Positions 12,160 to 26,200 of a stretch of 57,204 nt of DNA are shown here, one piece after another. Position numbers and translations under genes: made by a program. Every line of letters starts with the position of its first letter. Positions within the stretch are counted from its first letter, which is position 1. Source of the stretch: a virus; the IMG/VR virus record IMGVR_UViG_3300020411_000719, positions 1 to 57,204 of that record. One strand, given 5' to 3'. Under the pieces are notes generated by a model, which was given only the letters and a program-made list of their open reading frames with translations, did not search any database and was not told where the DNA came from.

Positions 12160-14219
12160 TGCAACCGAATAATTTAACAGCATTAGATTTTACAGATATT
12201 AAGTCTTCTATCAAGGCATATCTGCGAACTCGTAGTGAATTTTCAGATTATGACTTTGAAGGGTCAGGTCTGTCGTATTTAATTGATACTCTTGCTTATA
12301 ACACTTATTATAGTGCATTCATGGCAAATATGTCAATGAATGAGGCATTTATAGCATCATCTACTGTAAGAGATAATATTGTCAATATTGCGAAGCTTTT
12401 AAACTATACACCTAATTCTGTTACTGCTTCTAAGGCGTATTTGGAATTAGCGATACAAACTAATCAAACTGCTGGTGCTTGGCCTGCTTCAGTCACTTTA
12501 GCGAAGGGATCCGTTGCTACTGGTGGTAATTACACTTGGAATAGACTAGAGCCATTCACTGCTGAGGTTGATCAAACAACAGGAATTGCAACATTAAAAT
12601 GTGTATTGATACAAGAAGGTAGCGTTATCAACTTCTCGTATCTTGTTAACACATTTGCTAAACAGAATTATGTGGTACCAACATCTGATGCAGATATTGC
12701 CACTCTAAAAGTTAGTGTTAGAGCAAACGAAAGTAGCACTAGCTCAGACGTTTATAATAAAGTAGAAAATGTTACTAATGTAACAGCAACTGACAGGGTT
12801 TATTTCTTATCCGAAACAGAGGATATGAGATATGAATTGACTTTTGGTGATGATGTAATTGGTAGAAAATTAACTGATGGTGAGGTTATTGACCTTGAAT
12901 ACCTTGTAACTGCTGGAAAAGGTGCAAATGATGTAACAAGCTTTGCATTTATCGGTTTAATCTCTGATAGTAATGGTGTTAACTATTCTGCATCTGATGT
13001 AGACGTAATAGTTAAGAATACATCCTACGGAGGTTCTGATGAAGAAAGCGTTGAATCCATCAAATATAATGCTCCAAGATACTATTCTGCCCAATATCGT
13101 GCAGTTACTTCAAAGGATTACGAAGTTATCATGCAAAAGATATATGATAACGTGGCAAGCGTTGTCGCTTATGGTGGAGATGAATTATATCCTCCTGTAT
13201 ATGGAAAAGTCTACATCGCAGTCAAAACTAAGACAGGATCTAAATTAAACGATGCAACAAAGATAAACCTCTCTAAACAGTTGAGAGCATACGCTATGGC
13301 ATCGATTGAACCCGTTGTAACCGATGCTGAGAGCATTTACGTCTATCCTAAAGTGTTTATCACTTATGACCCTGCTTGCTCTGCTAGAAGCGTCTCTGCT
13401 ATCGAATCAAATGCTCAAAATGCTATTAATGAGTGGGCAGTTGCTTCTAAAGTTAACAACTTCAATTCTTCATTCAGTCTTGCGAAATTCCAGAAGGCAA
13501 TAACACTTGCAGATAAGTGTATTTCTGATGTTTCGACTCAAGTCTCACTACTAAAATATATTAATCCAAAACCAGCAGAAACAAACACATACTGTATATC
13601 AACTGGTGCTCCTATCTACGATAGTGCTCCAGGTAAGACTTCTAATGCAGATGGTTGTGTCAAAGAGCCTGTAATCGTTTCTGGTAGGTTTAGACTCGCT
13701 GATCGTCCTACTGTAGACCAGTATTTCGAGGATGATGGGTTTGGAAACTTAAGAACTTATTACAACAGTGGTAATAGAAAAGTTATTACTAATTCTTCTG
13801 CTGGTACAGTTAACTATACAACTGGTGATATCTGTTTTGGTCCTGCAAATGTAACAGGTGCAGCAGGTAATAATTTGGGAGTATTAGCAGGTACAGCAGT
13901 TGATACTGATGCAGACGGTGTATTTGAAGGTGGCACAGTAGATTCTTCTGCTGCAAACCTTGCTGCATTAGGAGATTTAAACATTCCTGTACAGATTATT
14001 CCTGCAAACGCATCTCAAATACCTACTCCAAGTCCAGATACTATTATCGGTGTAATAAACCCAACGATTGACATTGGTGCGATTGGTACTACTCCACCTA
14101 CCAGTATCCCACTAAATAGTCTTACGCCAACCATTTTTGAGACTTCGAGCACACCAACTACACTCGATCCTATTACTGTTACCAACGTTGGCAGCACTAC
14201 AACACAATCTTGTTTCTAA
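12159..14219 (+). CDS. gp6: Baseplate wedge protein gp6
   Basis: At 686 aa (T4 gp6 has 660) this is the wedge subunit that forms the continuous ring around the baseplate hub. The N-terminus (LTALDFTDIKSSIKAYLRT, then YLIDTLAYNTYYSAFMANMS and the VRDNIVNIAKLLNYTP turn) is typical of the gp6/J-like family. The central part has the beta-rich YELTFGDDVIGRKL and RAVTSKDYEVIMQKI segments seen in that family. The last 100 residues are Thr/Pro/Asn-rich and look like an added disordered tail. DTDADG at residues 582-587 resembles a calcium-binding loop. The gene overlaps gp25 by one base and precedes the giant gene by 6 nt. Confidence 0.93.
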   Translation: MQPNNLTALDFTDIKSSIKAYLRTRSEFSDYDFEGSGLSYLIDTLAYNTYYSAFMANMSMNEAFIASSTVRDNIVNIAKLLNYTPNSVTASKAYLELAIQTNQTAGAWPASVTLAKGSVATGGNYTWNRLEPFTAEVDQTTGIATLKCVLIQEGSVINFSYLVNTFAKQNYVVPTSDADIATLKVSVRANESSTSSDVYNKVENVTNVTATDRVYFLSETEDMRYELTFGDDVIGRKLTDGEVIDLEYLVTAGKGANDVTSFAFIGLISDSNGVNYSASDVDVIVKNTSYGGSDEESVESIKYNAPRYYSAQYRAVTSKDYEVIMQKIYDNVASVVAYGGDELYPPVYGKVYIAVKTKTGSKLNDATKINLSKQLRAYAMASIEPVVTDAESIYVYPKVFITYDPACSARSVSAIESNAQNAINEWAVASKVNNFNSSFSLAKFQKAITLADKCISDVSTQVSLLKYINPKPAETNTYCISTGAPIYDSAPGKTSNADGCVKEPVIVSGRFRLADRPTVDQYFEDDGFGNLRTYYNSGNRKVITNSSAGTVNYTTGDICFGPANVTGAAGNNLGVLAGTAVDTDADGVFEGGTVDSSAANLAALGDLNIPVQIIPANASQIPTPSPDTIIGVINPTIDIGAIGTTPPTSIPLNSLTPTIFETSSTPTTLDPITVTNVGSTTTQSCF

Positions 14220-14225
14220 GGTATA

Positions 14226-17200
14226 ATGACGACAAGTAGTAAGGTATCGCAAGCGATAGCAAGACAGACCCCTCAGTTCATTTCGGACGGGTATCCCCTG
14301 TTTGACAAGTTTCTGGAGTATTATTATAAGTCACAAGAGAAGACAGGGTTTGGACAAAATATACTTAATAATTTTCTAAATTATCTCGATATTGATAAAC
14401 TAGATGTTGGGATATTAGGTGGTGCTACAAAGATTGTTGAAGCTTCATTAATAGATGATACAGAGATTGTTGTTGAGAACGTAGATAAATTTTTAACTGA
14501 TAATGGTAGTGTGATGATAGGAGATGAGATCATCTTCTATGAAAAAGCAGTTGCTTCTCCAAGTATTGCACTTTCACCAGGTATTTCATATGAGCAGGTA
14601 AAACTTAAGTGGATTACTCTTGCTAATATTATTAATCAGTTTGATGGTAACACACAAAGGTTTTCATTAACCTCTCAGGACGCTCCTGTAGCACCTCCAA
14701 GTGCTCAACACCTAATAGTAAAGGTATATGGTGAAATACAGGTACCAGGCGTTGATTATACTATAGATGGCACAAGTATTGTATTCAGTGTTGCACCAAG
14801 GACTAGACTTGCATCAGATGATACAACAGCAACTAATATCACATATCTCAATGGTTTTATTGAGAATAGTATTGTAGCATTAGATAATATTTCAGGTTCA
14901 TTTGGAGATGGTAAGAAAACTTTCCAAATGACGGTTGCAAATTTACCTTATGCACCGATTGTAGACGAATATTGTATTGCGATTTATGATAACAGACTTT
15001 TAACACCAAAAGTTGATTTTACGTTTGACGAGACATATATTACCCTAGGATTTACTCCTATTGCAGGTAGAAGACTAGATGTATTCTCAATTGAAGCACC
15101 AATTCCTTCTTTTGGTACTGGTGCTGTTGGATTCTCTCGTGTTGATGCATTAGGAGCACTAAGTTCAGTTGAAGTTAATAATACTGGTAAAAATTATAGA
15201 TTTGAGTTTCCACCTAAGATTTCAGTCAAATCAACGACTGGTAGAGATGCTTCTGTAAAACCATTAATTAATGGTGTTAAATCTGTATCACTACTAACAG
15301 GTGGTGCTGGATATTCTACATCCAACCCTCCAGTCGTCCAAATTCAAACTCCAACCAAAGAAGGTTCAACTGCTGCTACTGTTAATGCAACAGTTGTAGA
15401 TGGTGCTGTTACTGCTCTTACTGTCACCAGTAGTGGGTCAGGATACACCTTTACACCAAGATTAACCTTTGTGCAACCTGGTGGAGCTGAATTAGGCACC
15501 CCAACTATCACTGCTGGTAGTTTTGCTGCTGCTCCTCCTATTACTAAGAATGGATTTGGATATACTACACCTCCAGCAATCTATGTTGATGAGCCTACTG
15601 GGTTAAATGGTATTAAAGCATCATTCCAGACTGTATTAACTCCTACTGGAGAACTTGCAAGTATAACTGTATTGAATGCTGGTCAAGGTTATGAAACAAC
15701 ACCAAGGGTTGCAGTTATTGACCCAGTTGGTGCTCAAATACTAGAAACTAAGGTTGATGGTGATGGAAGAATCACTGACATCGAATTATTATCTGGTGGC
15801 AGTGGATATGAGGATATTCCATCTGTTTATATCGTTGATGAAAGGACTACAAATCCAGGATCAGGAGCAACTGCTGCTGCATCCATTTTTAACGGTGCTA
15901 TTACTGATATTAACATAACTGCCTTTGGTAGTGGTTATAGTGCTGCTAATCCTCCAAAAGTCTTTATTCAACCACCTCCACATGCTTCTGCATCTGTAGA
16001 TATTGGTTTGGGTGAAGTAACTGGTTTCCAAGTTATCAATGCTGGTGCCAATTACACCAAATGTAAACTAACTGGTTGTGCTAGAGCTGCTAGTGGTATT
16101 AAGGAATATACTGAAGAAGGTAACGCAGTATTCTCTGGAGACACTTCTGCTGCTGCACATGCTGTTGATTCTGAAGTTAAGTGTCTTGATGCACTATTTG
16201 TTAAGAGATTGCTTGATAAGTACACAGAGCAATTCCTTCCTGATGTTCCTCAGTTAGATTATGATAGTATTGATGTAAGAAGTGCTATTAAGCACATTAA
16301 GACCTTCTATTCAACAAAAGGCACATCATTTAGTATTGCTTATCTCTTTAAGTTACTATATGGTGAAAGTGTAAGTATTTCATATCCAAAAGACCAAATT
16401 ACTAAGCCATCTGCTGCTACTTGGTCTATTAACACAATTTTGCGTGCTACACTGGTTTCAGGTGACCCTCGCAACATTCAAGATGCTTTAATTCAACAGG
16501 TTGCTGATATTGCTGACCCTAATATTAAAGCAGCATCTGCATTGGTTGAAAACTATATTTCAATTAAGACTTCTGACCTAGAGATATTTGAATTAGTCCT
16601 ATCAGAAGAAACTATTCAAGGCACATTTATTGTACCTTACAAAACAAAACTCGCTGAGCCTCTCACAGCCACCAGTGACATTATTACGGTTGACTCCACC
16701 ATCGGTTGGCCAGAAAGGAACGGTGAAATAGTCATTGGTGACAAAGAGACGGTTAGATATAAAGAAAAGTCATTAAACCAGTTTATTGAGTGTACTAGAG
16801 CATCAAATGCACAAATTTGGGACTCTGCTACAGTAGTTAAGTCTAATTTCGTAGTTTACCTCAATAAAGGCACATTACAAGAAGTTGTGATGAATGTGGT
16901 TGGTATCGTTGATGCTAACCAAACTACATTAACTGATACAGGTTCTTACTACCTACCAGGAGATAAATTAACTGTTTCTAAGTTGGGAGGCACATCTACA
17001 CAACCTCAACTAACAACTTGGTTGTATAACGTTAAGAAACTCATTAATGTAACTAGCATTGCTTATGGTGGTGTTAATAATCAGTCTGCTACAGTTACTT
17101 GTGCTAACCCTCATGGTTTATTGGTTGGAGACCAAGTTACAATTTATGGTGCAAACCCAATTCTTTATAACGGAAGTTTCCTAGTAACATCAAGGGATTC

Positions 17201-20200
17201 CACGACTGTATTCCAATATCAATTACCTCAACCAGCACAAGTTGTGCCACAGGGTAATATTCTAATTTCAGTTGACCTTAACAAAGGTAAGTCAGTTAAT
17301 ACTGCAATTAGTAATGCTATTGGACCTTACACTACTAACGTTCAGAATACATTTTTCAATACCAGTTACGTTTATGTTGCATCTACTGGTATTCCAAACT
17401 ATGAAATTGGTCCATTCCCTGGATCTGCTTTATTACCAGGCAACCAACGTAAATTAAACAGGTTTGCCTTACTTCCTACTACTATTTCAACTAAGACTGC
17501 TATTGTCCCTGGTCCAATTGGAACATGGGTTAATGGTGTATCAATTTGGTCTTATAAGTCTAAACAAACTAAAACCTTTGGTGCTGTAACCTCTATTAGC
17601 ATTTCTGCTGCTGGTGAAGGTTACGATGCTGCTTCTCCTCCTGCAATGACCCTTACTGGGGGTGGTGGATCTGGAGCAACTGCAACTGTTACAGTTGACG
17701 GTGCAATTTCTTCTATTGATGTAACAGCAGGTGGTAGTGGTTACACTTCTTCACCTCTTGTTTCTATCGTTGGTGGAGGTGGCTCAGGTGCTGCTGCAAC
17801 TGCGATTATAACGAAAGGAGTCGTTTCAAGAGTACTAATAAATGCTGGAGGAAGTGGATATACTTCTCAACCTGAGATAACTATAGTCGGTGGAGGTGGA
17901 TCTGGGGCAACTGCTACTGCATCTGTCAGAGGTCCAATTAAGACTGTTAATATCACCAATGGTGGTGCATCTTATACTTCAAAACCAAATGTAAAACTAT
18001 CATCTGGTAGTGGTGCTGTTGCTCAGGCAATTGTTAACAATGGTAGAATTATATCGATTGCTATTATTTCTGCTGGTAGCGGATACACTACTGCTCCTGA
18101 AGTTAGCATACAGGGTCAAGGATTTGGTGCTGTAGCAAAAGCAACTATCGATGTTGACGGTGAGAATGCTGGTAAAGTTACTGGTATCACTATTACCAAC
18201 AAAGGTATTGGATATATTCAAGGTACAACATTAATTAACCTCACTTCTATTGGTATTAATGCTACCTTTACAGCAAACGTATTTGAGTGGACTTATAATT
18301 TACAAGAGACTTCTACCTTCGATACTGCGAAAGGATCTGTATTTGAAGGATTTAACGTACAATATGGTGGAGAATATGCTCACCTCTCTAACCCACAGAA
18401 ATTAAGATATATTTTAGGTGATAATCTATATGAATCAGAATCTGGTACAATCCTTGAGCAGGATGTCCAGTTAACACACTCACCTATTATTGGGTGGGCA
18501 TTTGATGGTAACCCAATTTATGGACCTTATGGTTACTCTGACCCAACTAATCAGACTTCACAGGTACAAAGATTAAACACATCTTATAGTCTTAAGACAA
18601 ATCTAGTCTATGATGCTGTTTCAAACCCATATCCTGTAAGAACTGATGGTCCTTTACTAACAGACGAAGCTGCTGGTAAGTTTGTTGAAGACTACGAATA
18701 TGTATTTGGTAGTGGTGACTTAGACCAGTATAATGGACGTTTCTGTAAGACTCCTGAATTCTCTGCTGGTAGATACTGCTATTTCGTTACTATTGATGCT
18801 GCTGAAGCAGGTAATCCAAAATTCCCTTATATTTTAGGACCAAGTTATAACTCTGTAGTTGATACATGGAACCTAGTAGATGATGCTGTCCAACAGAATA
18901 TTCCTACTGGTGTTGTCCGTTATAGAGACCCATACGAGAATGTAGATATTGACGTTGAGAGGACTCCAAATGCCTCTACAAACGCTTTAACTACTGAAGC
19001 AGGTGATATACTCCTATTTGACCCAGAAGACGAAAATAGAGATGGTGTTATTACTGCTGATGAGACCGCAGATCCAGAACAGATGTTTGAGGAAGCACCT
19101 CTACAACTGTTTGATTACTTCCCTAAAGTAAGATTTGATTCTAAGGTTGATATTGAAGTTGATACTATTACCAAGTTTGAAGATGCATCTGTAACTGGAT
19201 TTACTGTTGAAAACCCAGGTATATCTTATCAGGTTAATGACCGTCTAATATTTGATAACACTGATACTGATGGTAGTGGTGTTTCTGCTCGTGTTGCAAG
19301 AATTAAAGGTGAAGCAGTTGAGTCATATACTTATGAAACCCTTGATGGAGTTAACTATGGTATTTTAACCTCAGTTAATCCTCATAACCTAGTTGCTGGA
19401 GATACAGTCTTTGTAGACTATGCTCCTACAATGGACAATACAAATAAGACATTTGTAGTCCGTCAATACAAAGGTATAGAAGAAGTTATTGTTAATACAA
19501 TCGGAAGTGGATATAACACAGACATTCCTCCTACTGTTACTATTGATAGTGATAGCGGTACTGGTGGATCTATAGAAGCAGTTGTTTCTTCTGTTGGATC
19601 TATTGAATCATTCAAGATTCTAAATTCAGGGTCTGGATATACAAGTAACCCTCGTGTTATTCTATCTCACCCACAGGTATTCAAGAAGTGTGATTATTAT
19701 GCTTCATTGATTAGTAATAACGATTTCGTTAAGATTAACGATATTTTCGTCAATACTACTAAAGAAGTATATGTTTGTGGTAAGACAAAGGATACTTCTG
19801 GTAATACTGTAGGTATAGTTGCAAAACTGTCTGCTACTGGTGTTAAGGAATGGGAGAAGACATTAGAATCTACTGCTCCTAACACAGGCACAACTTACCT
19901 AGAATTTAATAAGATTTACGTTGATGGTAATGATATTTGGGTTGCTGGTACTAATAGACCAAATATTACTGTATTGGATGCATATAACCCTGATGTAATC
20001 CTATGTAAGTATCTTGAAGCATCAAATGGTTTGAGTGCTGGATTAGCAATTCAGAAGGCATATGCTGGTATTTCAGGTTCTACTAGAGAAGATTATGTAA
20101 CTGCTCTGACTAAGTTGTCTAGCAATCCTACTCGTTTCATAATGGGTGGTTATACTAATACTAACTCTGCTAATCCTTATGATGCATTCTTAGCAGTTAC

Positions 20201-23200
20201 TGATACTGCTGGTTCTTTCGTTGTTAAGAGAAAATTAGCAACTGCTGCTGGAAATGAGAAGATTACTGACATTACAGTTGCTAGTGATGGTTCAGTTTAC
20301 TTTACTATGGAGACATCTACATCTGCTGCTTCAAATGATATTAACGTATCCTTTGGTAAAGCAACTGTAGGTATTAATGTAATTACGATTGAATGGATTA
20401 AAGAAATAAGCAATACTCTATATTCCTTCCAGAATGCTAGTGTATGTTTTGATGAATTTAACGAATTCTATGTTACTGCTACTTGTAGACTTAAGTCTGA
20501 TGATGTAACTAAGGATAGTTTCTGGATTTGTAAGTTTGATGCTGCTGGTGCAGTACTTTGGAATAAGAGATATGTTGCAGAAGCAAGAGATATTGAAGTA
20601 GTTGGTAAGACTAGAGTTGATATCTTTGGTGATGTTAACGTTGCTTATACTCATTCTGCCTCTCAGGTAGATGGTAAGAAGATAGTTAACACTGCTAAGA
20701 TTAAGTATGATGGCACGATGTTAAATCATACAAGTAATGAATTCCGTGTTGATACTGCTACCGCAAATACTACTGAGGGATGGACTGCACATTCACTTGA
20801 TATTGATAATTCAGGTGACCTTCATGTATTTGGTCAGGCATCTCATAATAGAAACGAATTTATATACGACTTTGCAAGTAACCAAACAACTGATATAACA
20901 GGTCATTATACACTTGGAATTGGACAAACTACTAACTCAGTTACAGTCGCCGATAATATGGCGAAGATATATGGATATAACCCTGCTGGATCTAACTCTA
21001 CATGGGTCAATTCATATCTTTCTGTAACTAATACTCAATTAGGTACAAAACTAGGTGATAACTGGACTCTTGAATTCTTCATCTATAAGAATGCTAGTGA
21101 ATCACAGACTTTATCTCAAGGTTTCCAAACTCTTGTAGGTATTGGTGGTGCTCAAGATGCAACTGGTGGACTATGGTTAGGATATAATACTTCTAACGGT
21201 AAGTTAACTTTCGTTGTAACTAATAATTCTACTACAATTGCTGCTGGTAGTGCTATTGAGTCTACTCAGACAACAATGTATGCTAATAACAGTTGGCAGA
21301 CAATTGGAGTAAGTAAGAATGGTGATACATTTAAAGCATATGTTAATGGTATTGAAGTATTAAGTGGCACACAATCAAATACTTCACTCGGTAATAAGAC
21401 ACTCTACTTTGGTAACCAGATTGGTTTCGGTAGTGGTGCAACAGATTTCTCTGCTGGTAAGCAAGGACAATTCTATATTGATAACATTAGATTGAGAAAT
21501 AGGGCACTTGTTCCTACAGTTCCTTCTGATATTACAACTCTACCTCCAGTAGCAAGTTATGGTTTAACATTTGACTGGGTAGATGATGCATGGTTTACTA
21601 ATCATCTTAATAAGTATGATTACATTGACTTTAATGCTGTTGGACTGAAAGTTGATAAGAATGCTGATGCTGCAAGATTAGGTGTTAAAACTGCATTTAC
21701 AAATACACAACTTTCTCTAACAAGGACTGCTATTACTCCTGTTACAGGGTCAACTTTGACTATCGGTAATGTTGGTCTATCATTAGGTGATGCTGGATTC
21801 CAGTCACTAGACTTTGACGATGCTAACGTAGCATATACTGAAGCAACTGAATCAATGACTTATGTCCAAGATATTTGGTCATCTAGGACAGGTACAGTTC
21901 CTTCTCCTGGTTCTACTAAGGTTAATGCAACTGCTAAGGTTAAAGACCGTTACTTCTTTAAGGTAACAGATACTTCTAAGATTGATAATATACAAGAATT
22001 AACTATCAACCAAGCATTCAACTTTACTGTTGGTGCTAAGTTGATGCTCAAGAATGGCAACACCTTTATTAATAGTGGTTATATTACCAGTGTTGATAAG
22101 GATAATAATAAGGTTTACGTTGCTGTTAATAATAATGTTTGGACTAACGATACCAATACAGGTCAACTTTCTACAGAAAGATTTGATGAGCAATCCACTT
22201 ATGGTATTCGTGGTCCTATACCAAATGATACCAATGAAATTGCTGCATATACATTTGCAGAAGTTAATAACACAACTCCTGGTACATTTGATATTGACCT
22301 AGACGATTATAATTTAGACGGCACTTATAATGCTGGTGGTAGTCAAAACCTTGATAGTTTTGCTAAGTTTAAAGCATGGTCTGGTAGTGACTATACTGTA
22401 AGAATCGATGAAGTTGCAGGAGGGTCAGCATATATTGTTGGATCTGTTGTAGATGTCCCTGCTAACCAGACTTCATTTAATGCTGCATACAGCACTCTTC
22501 AAATCACTGGATTGACTGCTGTTACTAAGATTACTCTTGTTGCAAATTTAACTAAGATTCTTCAAGTTTCTTCAGTTGCTAATAGTGACCAAGTTTATGT
22601 AATTACATCTACAAGTCATTATCTCACACCTGGTGAAATGGTTTATGTTGATGGTAACCCATCACAGACATATAACTCTGTAGTTTATGATGAATATGAT
22701 GGTGCATTCTTTGTAAAAGATGTTATTAGTGTTAAGGAATTCACTTACAAACTGCCACAGGCAGCAGTAACTGATCCTGCTACAACTCCTGGTAATGTTA
22801 GCATCTTTGTGAAGTCCCCAACTCTGAAGATGTTCTATGGACACCAATATATCTTTGACCTCAGCCATTCATCTTTGGTTGGTGGTAACCTATCCTTTGC
22901 TAAAGATAGTCTCTATAAACTCGAATATTCCTTTAACAGCATTGAAAGAATTGGAACACCTGGAGTAACTGGTCAAGGTGTACCTACTCCATCTGTTAAG
23001 TTTAAAGTTGATGGTGATGTTGTTACTAATATTTCTTACTATTTCGACCCATCTAGGACTACATCTGATACATCTCCTGTAATTCCAGGAAGTTATCTTG
23101 ATGTTGTAGATTCTCCTTATAAGGGTACATTTGAAATTTCATCTACTTCTGGTGCGACAATTACTAGAGGTGATGATGCTATGCGATTCATATTGGCAAA

Positions 23201-26200
23201 TGAGCCAGAAGGTGCTGCTGAAGTATCTCCTTCTAGTTACTCTACCAGTTCTGTTAAGGCAGTTGGTTCAATTGCTTCTATTCGTATTGTTAACTCAGGT
23301 GGTTTCTATACTAAATTACCTATTATTTCTAATATTGAATCAACAAGAAAGATTGAGAGAGTTGATATTAAGACTCCAGGTACTGAATATGCTGTAGGAG
23401 AATACACTGGAGTACCTATTGCTGGTGATGGTGAAGGTGGTTTAGTATCAATTACAGTTGCAGATGGCACTGATGCTGAAGGTGTAACAATTCCAGGTCA
23501 GATTAACAGTGTTGCTGTTACTTCTCCAGGTAAGAATTATACTACTGCATCTATTGACATTGACTCAATTCCTGGCATACTTGGTAGTGGACTAACTGGT
23601 TCTGGAGCAGAATTGACTGTTGTCATTCCTTCCTCTGGTAGTGGTGCATCTATTTTCACTAAAGGAGATAAAGTTGGTAAAATTAAGAAACTTAAGAATA
23701 ATAACTTTGGTTATGATTATCCTCATGACTATACTTTACGTCCTGAGATTACTTTCCCTCTAAACTGTCAATTAACTAGCACATCTATACTTGCTAGTAT
23801 TACAGTTACTGACCCAGGTTCTGGGTATTCACAAGCACCTGCTGTTGTAATTACAGGTGGTGGTGGATCTGGTGCTGTTGCTGAAGCATCTATTAAGAAT
23901 GGTAGATTAGATAATATAATCGTTAAGGATCCAGGTGCTGGATATTCATCTACACCTACAATTGCTTTAAGGTCTGCATTTAACTATGTTGTAAACCTTG
24001 ACTTGGGATTACTACAGTTTGCTTTCCCACATGGTATTGCGAATGGATCTGCTGTAACACTTAATGTAGTTGATACTGGTGATGGTGCTGAGTATCCTCT
24101 TGCTGCTGGTGCTATTGGTAGATTAAACTCTTCTACTACTTACTATGCTATTGCTGGAGCAGCAAACTCATTAGAAACTGACCAGTTGAAACTGGCAATT
24201 ACTGCTAGTAACGCAGCTTTAGGAGATGCTATTAGCTTCGTTAACGCAGGTACTGGAAGACAGCAAGTATTGACCGAATCCTTCGGTGGTGCTGCTACTG
24301 CTAACGTTGCAACTTCAGTCTTTGACGAAGGTGAATTAGTATATCAAGGTGATACATTTGCTACTGCAACTGCTACTGGATATGTTTCTGAAAACAATGG
24401 TTGGCAGATTGGACCTAGAATCCTTAAGATTGTTGACTACACTGGTGATTTCATTGAAGGACAAAAGATAACTGGTGTTATCTCTAAGTCTTCTGGTGTT
24501 ATCTCTGACCTCAATATTGCTAAGGGTGTCCTAGAAATCGGGTCTATCACTCAAACTACAGGTCAATTTATCGATGACGTAGGTAAACCTTCAGAAATCA
24601 TTCAGAAGATTCAAGACTCCTACTATTATCAGGACTTCTCTTATGCAGTTAACTCTGCTACTTCTATTAGTGAGTGGAAAGATATTCTACTTAGAAATGT
24701 CCACCCTGCATCATTTAAGGTATTTGGAGAATTAAATCTACAAGAATATGGGTCAATTCCAAACAAAGAAACTGCATTCCAGTTAACTAAGTCAGTTGAA
24801 TTGGCACAATCAGCAATTGTTCCAAATATTCAAAACTTTGCTCTAGTTGAGCCAGTCTATCAAGAATTTAATAACACTGAGGTATTATTCAGACAGAAGA
24901 GATTAACATCTTCTGAGAATATCTTGACTTCTGTTGTCCAGAGAATTGATGATATTTCTAACCTATTTGACGGTGAAAGAATTGCATTCCCTCTAACAGT
25001 TTCTGGAGACAACGTTGTTGCAAACGCAAACCAGTTGATGATTATTCTTAACGGTATTGCACAGACTCCTGGTATTTCTTTCCAAGTCCAGAGTGACAAC
25101 ATCGTCTTTAGTGAGCCACCTCAACCACCTGCAAGTATTAAGTATGCATCTGTAACTATTACACAGATTGCAACTAAGAAATTCGTCTTTAGTAATATTA
25201 GTGGTATCTTCCCAATAGCAGGTCAATATGTAGTTGGATCTTCTTCTGCTGCTAAGTTTAGAGTAACTTCTGTTGTTGGTAACGATATCTTTGGTTATAT
25301 CACTGAAGGTACATTCACTATTGGTGAATTAGTTAACGTTAGTGCAACTGGTTTCTCAGCAACACTGAATAGTCAAACAGACGTTGTTAATAATGGTCTA
25401 TTCATGTTTGGTGAGACTATTACTAACTTTGAGGGTAATACTGCTAAGATTGAAGAAATTAACCTAGCAAAAGGTCAAGAAACTCCTCTTGCAAAACTAC
25501 GTTATACAATCGGTCAATCCACAACATCATTTGAAGTAGTACCTGTAACTGGTGCTGCTGCTGCTTTACCTGCTGGCACATTCGTTGCTACTAAGAATTA
25601 CCAGTTTGGTTCTGAAATATTCAGAGTTGATACTATTACTGATGGTGCAGAGTCTACAACTCTTGGAGTAACAAGAGCACAACTTGGTACTGCTGCTACT
25701 GCACAGTTAGAGAATACTCCATTATACGGCACAGACATTACTATTACCAATGCTTTGGTCTTGAGTAAGACAACTGGTACTTATCAGTCTACTCCAGGTC
25801 TATTTGATATTCAGTTAAATGATGTTATCATTGCTGCTAAGTCTGGTGTTGTTGCAACAATTGCATCTACAAGTCCTTATCAAGACCCTGTAACTAACGA
25901 ATTTATTAGTCAGGTCAATATATCTGAAGGATCCTCATTCTTCGGTCTACTATTCAACAGAATTGCATCTCAGACTTATCCAAACGTTGTATTGGATGAT
26001 ATTTCACAGTCTCAGATTTCTATTGTTGACTTTACTGATAATCTAACAGCATTTGATTCTAAATTCCCTGCTAACGAGTTGATTAACAACTACGTTATTA
26101 AGACAACAAATATTACTGGAACATTCCAAGAAAATGAGTTTATTAGAAATTATAAAATTGATTATGGAAATAACTCTGGTACTTTCCTAGAAAATGAAGA

